From: Aestuariivita boseongensis
GTDB taxonomy: Bacteria > Pseudomonadota > Alphaproteobacteria > Rhodobacterales > Rhodobacteraceae
DNA length: 64,000 nt
Direction of reading: 5' to 3'
Assembly: GCF_001262635.1 (NCBI RefSeq)
Contig: NZ_JXYH01000012.1
Span: 1 to 64,000, forward strand
In this document: positions 1 to 7,563 of the stretch, in pieces
Numbering within the stretch: the first letter of the stretch is position 1
Layout: each line of letters begins with the position of its first letter
Position numbers and translations under genes: made by a program
The notes under the pieces: generated by a model
The model's input: only the letters and a program-made list of their open reading frames with translations
What the model was told of the DNA's origin: nothing
Database searches by the model: none

Positions 1-8
1 GGCTATGA

Positions 9-314
9 GTCCTGACCCTAGTCCAGAACTATGCAGCATTTTCTCGCGTTCTATTGGAAACGGGTTCGAAAGCCATTGTAGAAAAAAAGGTTAAGCGCGA
101 GGATTTTTGGGGAGCGAAAGTGCAGGATGACGGTAGTTTTGTGGGCCGCAACGTACTTGGAAGGCTACTGATGGAATTGCGAGACCAAGTGCGTTTCGGC
201 GAGTACGATGAAAAATCAGTAGTTCTGCCGCCGAGGATCCCTGGCATGTTTATTTTAGGACAGCCAATCGGTCCGGTTTCCGCTAAAGACAAGATTTACG
301 AGCGGCTGATTTGA
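9..314 (+). pseudogene. NADAR (YbiA-like) domain protein, C-terminal remnant
   Basis: The reading frame ends at TGA 312-314. It carries a C-terminal NADAR signature: an FWGAK motif followed by GRNVLGRLLMELRDQVR. In NADAR proteins this closes a fold that removes ADP-ribose or hydrolyses riboflavin-pathway intermediates (family knowledge). An in-frame TGA at 6-8 cuts the helix that should precede LVQNYAAFSRVLLETGSK, and no ATG start fits, so the visible piece lacks most of the ~150-residue domain. The stretch is clearly AT-richer than all that follows, consistent with acquired DNA. A start at CTG 12 or TTG 54 would give a short protein without the active-site half. It may instead be the end of a gene broken exactly at the window edge; upstream sequence is not visible. 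Confidence 0.5.
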
Positions 315-352
315 ACACGCCAGTATAGAAGTTAAAAACCAAACTGATCACC

Positions 353-374
353 GGTGCGTTAAAACCCACCCTAC
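353..374 (-). repeat. REP-like GTAGGGTGGG palindrome at end of arfB
   Basis: On the minus strand this reads GTAGGGTGGG, loop TTTTAA, then CGCACC. It is an imperfect short palindrome that contains the arfB stop codon TAG. The same layout (GTAGGGYGGG, short loop, CCCRCC) occurs at 42589-42610, again next to a stop codon, suggesting a dispersed REP-type extragenic element. Confidence 0.45.
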
Positions 375-787
375 TCCTCCACACCACCCCGCAACCGCTT
401 CACCTCTCCCCGCACCTTCTTCGCCTTCAACCGCCGCTCCACCGACCCTTTCGTCGGGCGGGTGGGCCGGCGCTTCTTCGGGGCCACCGCGGCCTTGGCC
501 ACCAGCTCTGCCAGACGTTCCCGCGCGATCTCGCGGTTGCGCGCTTGCGTCCGGGCCTCGGAGACTTGCAAGACCACCGCGCCCTCTTTCGTCCAGCGCC
601 GCCCGGCCAGACGTTGCAGCCGACGCTTCACCGGATCGGGCAGGTTGGGGGACCGCGCCGCCTCGAACCGCAGTTCGACCGCTGTCGCCACTTTGTTCAC
701 GTTCTGCCCGCCGGGGCCTGAGGAGCGGATGAATTGCTCGGTCAGTTCCCAATCCTCAATCGTGATCTGGTCATTCACTCTCAGCAT
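371..787 (-). CDS. arfB: alternative ribosome-rescue factor ArfB (YaeJ-type peptidyl-tRNA hydrolase)
   Basis: The 138-residue protein begins with a class-I release-factor catalytic domain. The GGQ tripeptide sits at residues ~26-28 in SSGPGGQNVNK, with no codon-recognition domain. A basic, Lys/Arg-rich C-terminal tail from ~residue 100 (PKKRRPTRPTKGSVERRLKAKK) is the part that in ArfB enters the empty mRNA channel of stalled ribosomes. The protein releases nascent chains from non-stop complexes in the cytoplasm (family knowledge). Start ATG 787 is preferred because an AAAGG-like RBS precedes it and the family begins just before this residue; an upstream in-frame ATG at 808 would add seven residues. 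Monocistronic: a strong terminator (844-873) separates it from upstream leftward transcription. Length is normal for the family. Confidence 0.93.
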   Translation of the reverse strand: MLRVNDQITIEDWELTEQFIRSSGPGGQNVNKVATAVELRFEAARSPNLPDPVKRRLQRLAGRRWTKEGAVVLQVSEARTQARNREIARERLAELVAKAAVAPKKRRPTRPTKGSVERRLKAKKVRGEVKRLRGGVEE

Positions 788-843
788 GCCGGTGCCTTTT
801 CGGTGCACGGGTTGTGCACGCCCTGTGCACGCATGTCATACAC

Positions 844-873
844 GAAAAAGGGCCGCCAAACAGGCGGCCCTTT
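844..873 (-). terminator. Rho-independent terminator of the mini-gene unit
   Basis: Arms 847-857 and 863-873 are perfect complements (11 bp, GC-rich core GGGCCGCC) with a 5-nt loop. Read leftward, the stem is followed by TTTTT at 849-845. It ends the small transcript that starts right of position 1014 and isolates arfB. Confidence 0.8.
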
Positions 874-957
874 CGAAAGCTTCAGGAGGGGATATCGGTT
901 AGACCTCATTGGTCAAACGATGTCACCGCGGGCGGCCTTCAACCGCCAAGGGTTGCC

Positions 958-1014
958 TCAGCAGGCGACCTCCCACGTTGTCCCGACATATCTCTCCAAC
1001 ATCTTTCTCGACAC
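958..1014 (-). CDS. putative 18-residue protein with near-complete Shine-Dalgarno (or sRNA-encoded peptide)
   Basis: On the minus strand GAAAGGAGGTGATCC (1030-1016) is followed by GTG at 1014-1012 and 18 codons (MSRKMLERYVGTTWEVAC) to TGA at 960-958. The RBS matches about 13 consecutive bases complementary to the 16S 3' end, far more than any other gene here. After the stop come a weaker hairpin (~GGCGG/CCGCC near 920-945), an exposed CCCCTCCT motif (~887-894) and the strong terminator at 844-873, making a compact unit of ~200 bases. No known family was recognised. It could be a genuine micro-protein, a leader peptide, or an sRNA whose GGAGG and CCUCC segments pair. Neither neighbour continues into it. 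Confidence 0.4.
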   Translation of the reverse strand: MSRKMLERYVGTTWEVAC

Positions 1015-1088
1015 TGGATCACCTCCTTTCGTTTTGTTGAACCTAAGGGAATCTTGGCACAGATTTCCCAAGGCGCAAAACGATTTCT

Positions 1089-1718
1089 TCAGGCCAATGT
1101 GCGGTTGGTTTCCAGCCGCCCAACGATCAGGCGGAAGGGGATCAGCGCGATCAGCGCTAGCGACAGTTTCACCATCCAATCCGCAACCGCCAGCGACATC
1201 CACAGCGGTGCCATCGGACCCACGCCCAGAAGCGGCAGAACCTCGTTCGCCCAGGCCACATCGGTGGCAGGATCAACGAAGGACAGCGCATCCGAAAACG
1301 CGATGGAGAAGAAAAGCGCCGTATCGACGGTGGAGCCGATCAGCGTTGAAAACAAGGGCGCCAGCCACCACACGCGGTCGCGCAGGGCCGAGAAGATGCC
1401 CACGTCCAGAAGCTGCGCGGTCAGGAAGGCCAGGCCAGATCCGATGGCGATGCGGAAGGTGACCAGCGGGCCAAACTCGCCCATAATCTGCGTGCCGATC
1501 AGCGAACAGAAGACGCCCACCAGAAACCCGGTGAAGACAACGGTGCGCGCAGGCCCCGCGCCATAGATGCGGTTCATCAGGTCGGTGACCAGAAAGGCGA
1601 GGGGATAGGTGAACGCCCCCCATGTCAGCCAGTTGCCAAAGAGGAACTGAACCAGGATGTTCGAGGCCACAACAATGGCCGCCATGGCAATGATGCCGGG
1701 AAGATGTGCGCGTGTCAT
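1089..1718 (-). CDS. queuosine precursor transporter (YhhQ/VUT, DUF165 family)
   Basis: This 209-residue, very hydrophobic protein has about six membrane segments. Family features include GNWLTWGAFTYPLAFLVTDL near residues 20-40, then a glycine-rich NRIYGAGPAR loop and a SALRDRVWWLAPLFSTLIGS helix. YhhQ proteins import preQ0/preQ1 for tRNA queuosine synthesis across the inner membrane (family knowledge). ATG 1718 was chosen because the residues before it (arginine-rich, reaching 1802) do not resemble the family and would overlap the preceding gene. It is the last gene of the leftward mfs-mepA-esterase series, 85 bases after the previous stop. No preQ1 riboswitch consensus could be recognised in that gap. 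A hairpin-like segment (~1042-1075) follows the stop but lacks a T-run. Confidence 0.88.
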   Translation of the reverse strand: MTRAHLPGIIAMAAIVVASNILVQFLFGNWLTWGAFTYPLAFLVTDLMNRIYGAGPARTVVFTGFLVGVFCSLIGTQIMGEFGPLVTFRIAIGSGLAFLTAQLLDVGIFSALRDRVWWLAPLFSTLIGSTVDTALFFSIAFSDALSFVDPATDVAWANEVLPLLGVGPMAPLWMSLAVADWMVKLSLALIALIPFRLIVGRLETNRTLA

Positions 1719-1803
1719 ATTCGTTTTCCGTTTTGACAAGGTTGCGGAGACTTGGCCCGTCAGGGCTGCGCGGCGTGTACGGCGTTGCGACAAAATGCGC
1801 AAG

Positions 1804-2685
1804 TCATTCCGTCAGTGCGAATTCCACAATCTGCGTCCGCATGAACGGCCAGAAGTTGTCGTCTGACACCATCGTCGCCCTCAGCGCATTCCTTGTGTCA
1901 CGCCACAGCGCGAGACCTTCGAGATTGCTGAACTGGCCCGGGCCTGTGGTCAGAAGAAGGGTCTCGTTCCGGGCCGTGTCGCCGGCAATGTCCCACCGGC
2001 GCAGGCGGGACTGAAAGCCAAGGATCGTGACTTTGCGTTCCAGCAGATAAAACCGCCCGTCCGGGCCGAATTCGCCAGAGACCGCAAGGAAGCCGTCTCT
2101 CGCGCCCAGATGGAATGGCTGGCTCCATCCGGTGCCATCCAAGCGCCAGACGGCAAAGCCCAAACCCAGTGTTCGTGGACGTTCGGCCAGCGTAAACAGA
2201 TGGCCCTGATCGTTGATCGCCAGAGCCTCCAGCCCCTTGTTCAGAGCCAGGCTGCGGAAGGCTCGGGGGGTTTTGACCTGTTCCGTGGCGTTGGTGTTCG
2301 GATCATGGCGATAGATCACGTTGTCCTGCTCGAACGAGATGAACACAGACCCGTCGCCGCCCCAGGCCAGACCTTCTGTATCGAACAGCGCATCCTCTGC
2401 GTCTGGGTCGTCACCCAGCCTTTTGCTGCTCAGAACGTCGATGCCGGCAATCTTGCCCGCTTCCCTTCGGATCGTGACATCGAACAGATCACTGCGATCG
2501 GTCAGCAGAAGCGCGCCTGACCCATCATCGCGCACCAGGATGGCAGACAGCCCGCCCAGGCGCGTCTCGGACGGTTTCCAGGTGAAGACGGAGAGTAGCC
2601 GCGCGCCATCCGCATCGACCGAAACCGGTCGATACGCAACAACAAGGCAAAGAAGGATTACTGCGAGCGCAGAACCGATGCGCAT
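1804..2685 (-). CDS. secreted esterase-like activity of phytase family protein
   Basis: The 293-residue protein starts with a hydrophobic signal segment (IGSALAVILLCLVVAYRP) and continues as a single beta-propeller-like domain of the phytase-like type (PF13449). Typical blocks are LGGLSAILVRDDGSGALLLTDRS, DTEGLAWGGDGSVFISFE, GLEALAINDQGHLFTLAE and FSNLEGLALWRD. The family is exported, often periplasmic, and its substrate is generally unknown. The start at 2685 lies inside the end of mepA (28-base overlap), so translation is probably coupled; longer in-frame extensions would run antiparallel to nothing known and lack a signal peptide. It may act on phosphorylated or ester-linked envelope components, but that is inference from location beside a murein hydrolase. 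Confidence 0.8.
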   Translation of the reverse strand: MRIGSALAVILLCLVVAYRPVSVDADGARLLSVFTWKPSETRLGGLSAILVRDDGSGALLLTDRSDLFDVTIRREAGKIAGIDVLSSKRLGDDPDAEDALFDTEGLAWGGDGSVFISFEQDNVIYRHDPNTNATEQVKTPRAFRSLALNKGLEALAINDQGHLFTLAERPRTLGLGFAVWRLDGTGWSQPFHLGARDGFLAVSGEFGPDGRFYLLERKVTILGFQSRLRRWDIAGDTARNETLLLTTGPGQFSNLEGLALWRDTRNALRATMVSDDNFWPFMRTQIVEFALTE

Positions 2686-3530
2686 TGCTTGGGCAGATCG
2701 GCCAGAACCAGCTCGCGCCGGGGCTTGCTGGGTTTCTTCGGTGCGTTGGGATCGGGCGGCGGCGGGTTCAGGATGTTGTTCACCCATTCCTGCGCGTCCG
2801 CGCAGCCATCCCCACGGGGTGGCGGATCCTGGTTCACGCAACCGCGCATTCCTTTGGGGCAGGTCAGACGCACGTGGAAATGATAGTGATGACCATACCA
2901 CGGCCGGATTTTCCGCAGCCAGCGCCGGTCGCCTTTTTCATCCTTGCACATCTGCACCTTGGCGCCGGGAAACACGAAGATACGGGCAACGCGCGGATCT
3001 TGTGCTGCAGCGCGCAGGATACGGTGGTGGGCGCGGCTCCAGTTGTCATTCACGAAAGCGCCCTTTGCCCGCCGCAGCGAGATGGACGAGATGCTTTCGC
3101 GTTGCTGGCGTGACAATTTGATGTTCGACGCAGGCAGCATCCAGATGTCGATATCAAGACCGATCTGATGGCTGCGGTGCCCGGTCAGCATCGGTCCGCC
3201 ACGCGGCTGGCTGATATCGCCGATATAAAGCCCCCGCCAACCGGGTTGCTTTGCGGCAAAGGCGCTGAGGTCTTTGACAAAGTCGATCGCCTCTGGGTGG
3301 CCCCAGTTGCGGTTCCGGCTTAATCGCATGGCCTGCCATGTTGGCCCTGTCTCGGGCAATTGCACAGCACCTGCCACGCATCCCCTGGCATAACTGCCCA
3401 AGGGCGCAGGCTGTTGGGCCGATGCCGTCCGTTTCGCGCCGAATTGTTGCTTGGCCAGCGGCTCGGCCGTCAGCGGCGCCGCCAGTCCAAGGCTCAAACC
3501 AAGTGTCGCGATGAGACGGATGAAGTTCAT
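2658..3530 (-). CDS. mepA: penicillin-insensitive murein endopeptidase MepA (peptidase M74)
   Basis: The 290-residue protein has a signal peptide (residues 1-22, cleavage near LTAEP). Its M74/LAS metallopeptidase core includes zinc-ligand motifs GHRSHQIGLDIDIW (about residues 117-130) and GHHYHFHVRL (about 215-224), plus conserved cysteines. MepA cleaves the D-Ala-mDAP cross-links of peptidoglycan in the periplasm and is not inhibited by beta-lactams (family knowledge). The proline-rich tail NPPPPDPNAPKKPSKPRRE is usual in alphaproteobacterial members. Its ATG overlaps the stop of the upstream MFS carrier by four bases (ATGA), so the genes are co-transcribed and coupled. Confidence 0.93.
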   Translation of the reverse strand: MNFIRLIATLGLSLGLAAPLTAEPLAKQQFGAKRTASAQQPAPLGSYARGCVAGAVQLPETGPTWQAMRLSRNRNWGHPEAIDFVKDLSAFAAKQPGWRGLYIGDISQPRGGPMLTGHRSHQIGLDIDIWMLPASNIKLSRQQRESISSISLRRAKGAFVNDNWSRAHHRILRAAAQDPRVARIFVFPGAKVQMCKDEKGDRRWLRKIRPWYGHHYHFHVRLTCPKGMRGCVNQDPPPRGDGCADAQEWVNNILNPPPPDPNAPKKPSKPRRELVLADLPKQCASVLRSQ

Positions 3531-4921
3531 GTTCGTCGGTCCCCGTCCGGTTTCACCCAGATTAGCAGAAAGAGGCCGATGATGAAAAGGAAGACGATCG
3601 GGGACACCCCCAAACGCGCGCTTTCAGTCCAGGCTGTGACCGCTCCGATCAGCATCGGGGCGATGAAGGAAGTCGCGCGTCCGGACAATCCGTAAAGCCC
3701 GAAATACTCGGTCGGCGAGGCGGGATCGGAATGGCGCACCATCAGGCTGCGGCTGGACGCCTGCACGACGCCGCCCATGCCACCGATCAGAACGCCGCAT
3801 CCGAAGAACACGATGTCGGGCAGGGTTGATCCGGGCGGCAGGGCAATGCCGAAGAACGTCTCGCGCGACATGAATACGACCACGATGCAAACGCCGATCA
3901 ATACCCAGATCGCGGCGATGATCACCGGCTTCGGGCCGATCTTCTGATCCAGGCGGCCACCCAGCCAGCTGAAGACCACCGATGAAATCAGCGCAACAAT
4001 GCCGAAAATGCCGATCTGCGTGATCTCCCAGTCCAGAACCAGGGCGGCATACACCCCGCCAAAGCTGTAAAGCCCGTTCAACGCATCGCGATAGAACATC
4101 GAGGATCCCAGATAGGCCGACAGGCTAAGCCGATGCACAAGGCTTTTCAGGAGGGCAACAAGCATCCCCATGGCCGTGCCGAAGCTTGCACGGCTTTCAG
4201 GGCGAGGCGCATCGCGGACCCACATGAAATACGGGATCATAAACACCGCAAACCACAATGCGGAAATGGGGCCGACCGCGCGGGTGCCTTCCCGTTCCGA
4301 GGCATCCAGACCGAACAGGGGATCAAGCCCGATCAGCGTCTTGCCATTGCCCTGTTCGGCAAAAAGCAAAAGCATGATCAGAAGTGACACGAAGCCGCCC
4401 GCGTATCCGAACGCAAAGCCCGACCCTGAGATCGCGCCGATCTCCTCATCGGTGCCAAGCGAGGGAAGCTGCGAATTGGTGAAAATCAGCGCATATTCCG
4501 CGCCGATGAAGCCAAGGCCAAAGGCGGCCAGCATCCACCACATGTTTGACCCGTCGGGATAGGTGAACCAAAGCGCGCCAGCGCCGATCACATACATGCA
4601 GGAAAAGGCAAATACCCAGGGCACCCGCCGACCGGAACTGTCGGCCAGTGCGCCCATCAATGGGGCCCCGAACCCGATGATCAGGCCCGTGATCGTCAGG
4701 CACAGCGCCCAAACGCTTTGCGCCTGTGCGTCGGCGAGCTGTTCGTCCATCCCGGTGCCAAGGTAATACTCGGCCGCCACGGCCGCGAAATAGGGTCCGA
4801 AAATGAAGGTGACCAGCAGCGTGTGATACGGCTGGCTTGCCCAGTCAAAGAAAAACCAGCCCCAGACGCGCTTACGAAGAGACACGCCCCCGAAAGGCGC
4901 TTGTTCTGCTGTATCTGCCAT
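3527..4921 (-). CDS. MFS transporter, UMF1/Atg22-like family
   Basis: The 464-residue integral membrane protein has about 12 predicted helices. The N-terminus VWGWFFFDWASQPYHTLLVTF is the hallmark of the UMF1 (Atg22/BtlA-like) branch of the major facilitator superfamily. Other family blocks are GFGAPLMGALADSSGRR (the MFS loop 2-3 motif, about residues 70-90) and GGMGGVVQASSRSLMVRH near the C-terminus. Substrate is unknown; fungal relatives export amino acids. ATG 4921 is used because the in-frame extension to 5470 would cross the promoter region of yggT and has no membrane or family character. It heads the leftward operon with mepA and the phytase-like gene, diverging from yggT. Confidence 0.88.
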   Translation of the reverse strand: MADTAEQAPFGGVSLRKRVWGWFFFDWASQPYHTLLVTFIFGPYFAAVAAEYYLGTGMDEQLADAQAQSVWALCLTITGLIIGFGAPLMGALADSSGRRVPWVFAFSCMYVIGAGALWFTYPDGSNMWWMLAAFGLGFIGAEYALIFTNSQLPSLGTDEEIGAISGSGFAFGYAGGFVSLLIMLLLFAEQGNGKTLIGLDPLFGLDASEREGTRAVGPISALWFAVFMIPYFMWVRDAPRPESRASFGTAMGMLVALLKSLVHRLSLSAYLGSSMFYRDALNGLYSFGGVYAALVLDWEITQIGIFGIVALISSVVFSWLGGRLDQKIGPKPVIIAAIWVLIGVCIVVVFMSRETFFGIALPPGSTLPDIVFFGCGVLIGGMGGVVQASSRSLMVRHSDPASPTEYFGLYGLSGRATSFIAPMLIGAVTAWTESARLGVSPIVFLFIIGLFLLIWVKPDGDRRT

Positions 4922-5125
4922 ATGTCCCTGTTCCTTTTTTTGTTGGATGAGACACGGGAAACGCCGATGGGGCAAGTTATTCCTGCATGGGCTTGCCCGG
5001 ACGATTTGCGGCATGGCACCCGTCCCAGCGCTGAAGCGCCCGTCAACCACAACCGCGCGCCAAGGCTTGCCCTTTGACCGCATGCCGCTTAACTCAGACC
5101 CTGAGAATAAAGGAGCCTTTTGCCC

Positions 5126-5413
5126 ATGCTCGCCATCTATGGCCCTCTGCAGCTGGTCCTCAGCGTCGTGTACTTCGTGATGATCGTTCACATCATCATG
5201 AGCTGGTTGATCAACTTTCAGGTGCTCAATCTGCACCAGCCGCTGGTCTCGCAGATCTGGCAGGGGCTGAACCGCTTGCTTGAGCCGATTTACCAGCCGA
5301 TCCGCCGGGTCTTGCCGGATACGCGGCCACTGGATCTGGCCCCGCTGGTGGCGCTGATCGTGGTGATCTCGCTCAGGGCTTATATTCTGCCTGTGATCTT
5401 CGGCTTCGCGTAA
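5126..5413 (+). CDS. YggT family membrane protein
   Basis: This 95-residue protein has two hydrophobic segments (residues ~7-30 and ~70-92) flanking the conserved YggT stretch NRLLEPIYQPIRRVLPDTRPLDLAP. YggT/CcmB-like YlmG proteins are inner-membrane proteins linked with osmotic tolerance and, in other lineages, division-site organisation. ATG 5126 sits 10 bases after AAAGGAG, whereas TTG 5120 would be only four bases away. Monocistronic or first gene before recQ; an inverted repeat (5453-5486) lies between its stop and the recQ start. Confidence 0.9.
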   Translation: MLAIYGPLQLVLSVVYFVMIVHIIMSWLINFQVLNLHQPLVSQIWQGLNRLLEPIYQPIRRVLPDTRPLDLAPLVALIVVISLRAYILPVIFGFA

Positions 5414-5452
5414 GCTCGGGTCTTGTTCACCGAATCTTAGTATGGGACAGTC

Positions 5453-5486
5453 ACCTGTAAGAGCAGACAACTAAAATCTTACAGGT
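5453..5486 (+). promoter_or_regulatory. 10-bp perfect inverted repeat over the recQ ribosome-binding region
   Basis: ACCTGTAAGA (5453-5462) and TCTTACAGGT (5477-5486) are exact inverted repeats with a 14-base spacer. The right arm ends six bases before recQ ATG 5492 and contains the only purine-rich AGG candidate RBS. As RNA it could fold and hide the RBS; as DNA it could be a dimeric repressor operator. There is no T-run, so it is a poor terminator. Confidence 0.5.
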
Positions 5487-5491
5487 CACCC

Positions 5492-7531
5492 ATGACATCT
5501 GCCGCCACGCTTTTGCGCGACGTGTTCGGATTCGACGCCTTCCGCCCCGGTCAGGAAGAGATTGTCGAGGCTGTGAGCACGGGTGAAAACGTGCTGGCGA
5601 TCATGCCGACCGGTGGCGGTAAATCCCTGTGTTTCCAGCTGCCCGCGCTTTTGCGCGATGGGGTAACGGTTGTCATTTCTCCGCTGATTGCGCTGATGCG
5701 CGATCAGGTGCGCGCTTTGCAGGAAGCCGGTGTTGCGGCTGGTGCGCTGACCTCTGGCAATACGCCTGAGGAAACCGAAGCCGTCTGGCAAGCGTTGGAG
5801 GATGGTCGGCTCAAGCTTCTTTATATCGCGCCCGAACGGCTGGCCGCAGGATCGGCCATTGGCATGCTGCGCCGGATCGGCGTCAGCTTGATCGCCGTGG
5901 ACGAGGCGCATTGCGTCAGCCAGTGGGGTCATGACTTCCGGCCCGATTACCTGCGCATCGGTGCCCTGCGTCGCGCGCTGGGCGTACCATTGGCCGCCTT
6001 CACCGCAACAGCGGACGAGGAGACCCGGGCCGAGATTGTCGAAAAACTGTTTGATGGCGCAGCGCCGCGAGCATTTCTGCGTGGTTTCGACCGGCCCAAC
6101 CTGCACCTGGCCTTTGGCGCTAAAAACAACCCTCGCGCCCAGATCCTGAGCTTTGCCGCCGCCCGCCGGGGCCAGTCGGGCATCGTCTATTGCGGTACCC
6201 GCGCCAAAACCGAAACGCTGGCCAAGGCCCTGCGCGACGAAGGGCACGCCGCCTGTCATTATCACGGCGGGATGGAGGCCGATGACCGCCGCATCACCGA
6301 ACGCCGGTTCCAGCAGGAAGACGGGCTGATCGTCGTGGCCACCGTGGCCTTTGGGATGGGGGTCGACAAACCGGATATCCGCTGGGTCGCCCATGCCGAT
6401 CTGCCCAAATCGATCGAGGCATATTACCAGGAAATCGGCCGCGCGGGGCGTGACGGCGCACCGGCCGAAACGCTCACGCTGTTCGGCCCCGACGATATCC
6501 GCCTGCGCCGATCACAGATTGACGAAGGGCTGGCCCCGCCCGAACGCCGCCTGGCCGATCATGCGCGACTGAATGCGCTTCTTGGTCTGGCCGAAGCGCT
6601 GGAATGCCGTCGCAAAACCCTGCTGGGATATTTTGGCGAAACCGATGTGACCTGCGGCCGTTGCGATCTGTGCGACACCCCGGCCGAGACGTTCGACGGC
6701 ACGACGCCTGTGCGCATGGCGCTGTCTGCCATCCTGCGGACCGATGAACGGTTCGGCTCGGGGCACCTCATCGACATCCTGACTGGAACCCTGACCGACA
6801 AAGTACGCGCCCGTCGCCATGACGAATTGCCCACCTTCAGCGTGGGTACAGACTATGACCGTCGCCAGTGGCAGGCGATTTTCCGGCAGATGATGGGCCA
6901 TGACCTGATCCGCCCCGATCCCGAACGCCATGGCGCGCTGCGGTTCACCGAAGCCGCGCGCCCGATCCTGCGGGGAGAGGCGTCGATCACCCTGCGCAAG
7001 GATACGATCACACAGGCGCAGCGCCGTCCTGCCGTCAAAACGCTTGTGTCAGACGAGGACGCGCCGCTGCTGTCGGCGCTCAAGGCCAAACGTCGGGCCC
7101 TGGCCGAGGCCGCGAAGGTGCCTGCCTATGTCATCTTCCCCGACCGCACCCTGATCGAAATGGCCGAGACTCGTCCGAAAACCCTCGACGACATGGCGCG
7201 TATTGGCGGGGTGGGGGCCAAGAAGCTGGATCGCTATGGCAAGACCTTCCTTGAAGTGATCGCGGGCGAGGTGCAATCGCTTCACCCCGCGCGTCAGAAA
7301 CTGGCGGGTCGCGACGCGGGCACGCTTTACGATCGGCTGCTTGAAGTGCAGGCCAATCTGGCGCGCGGTGAAACGGGTGTCGAGAAGCCGCTGAGTTGTT
7401 CCGCGTCGCTTTTGGCCAAGGTCGCGCAGCAGCGCCCCAGCGATGAGCGCGGGATGGAGCGGTTGCTGGGCGAACGCCGTAGCGAACGCTTTGGCGCCGC
7501 CTTTCTGGACGTTCTGCGGGAGGCGAGCTAA
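5492..7531 (+). CDS. recQ: ATP-dependent DNA helicase RecQ
   Basis: The 679-residue protein shows complete RecQ architecture. The superfamily-2 helicase core has Walker A MPTGGGKS (~38-45), Walker B/aromatic loop AVDEAHCVSQWGHDFRPDY (~128-146) and motif VI EIGRAGRDG (~310). The RQC zinc site is ECRRKTLLGYFGE plus CGRCDLC (~370-395), followed by a winged-helix region. An HRDC domain runs from about 520 to 590 (ending KLDRYGKTFLEVI). It unwinds DNA 3'-5' in recombination and fork repair in the cytoplasm. Length is slightly above E. coli RecQ because of a ~75-residue tail after HRDC. A perfect inverted repeat immediately precedes the start codon and may control translation. Confidence 0.97.
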   Translation: MTSAATLLRDVFGFDAFRPGQEEIVEAVSTGENVLAIMPTGGGKSLCFQLPALLRDGVTVVISPLIALMRDQVRALQEAGVAAGALTSGNTPEETEAVWQALEDGRLKLLYIAPERLAAGSAIGMLRRIGVSLIAVDEAHCVSQWGHDFRPDYLRIGALRRALGVPLAAFTATADEETRAEIVEKLFDGAAPRAFLRGFDRPNLHLAFGAKNNPRAQILSFAAARRGQSGIVYCGTRAKTETLAKALRDEGHAACHYHGGMEADDRRITERRFQQEDGLIVVATVAFGMGVDKPDIRWVAHADLPKSIEAYYQEIGRAGRDGAPAETLTLFGPDDIRLRRSQIDEGLAPPERRLADHARLNALLGLAEALECRRKTLLGYFGETDVTCGRCDLCDTPAETFDGTTPVRMALSAILRTDERFGSGHLIDILTGTLTDKVRARRHDELPTFSVGTDYDRRQWQAIFRQMMGHDLIRPDPERHGALRFTEAARPILRGEASITLRKDTITQAQRRPAVKTLVSDEDAPLLSALKAKRRALAEAAKVPAYVIFPDRTLIEMAETRPKTLDDMARIGGVGAKKLDRYGKTFLEVIAGEVQSLHPARQKLAGRDAGTLYDRLLEVQANLARGETGVEKPLSCSASLLAKVAQQRPSDERGMERLLGERRSERFGAAFLDVLREAS

Positions 7532-7563
7532 GTCCTTCATCGGAAGCTGCAAAAGGGGTCATC

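Noticed and set aside
1014-1030. GGATCACCTCC on the plus strand looked like the 3' end of a 16S rRNA gene
   Set aside because: Only about 15 bases match and the flanks are not rRNA; on the minus strand the same bases are a strong Shine-Dalgarno sequence before a GTG.
1719-1803. Possible preQ1 riboswitch before the queuosine-precursor transporter
   Set aside because: The short gap shows none of the preQ1-I or preQ1-II consensus segments that I can recognise, and the gene is internal to an operon.
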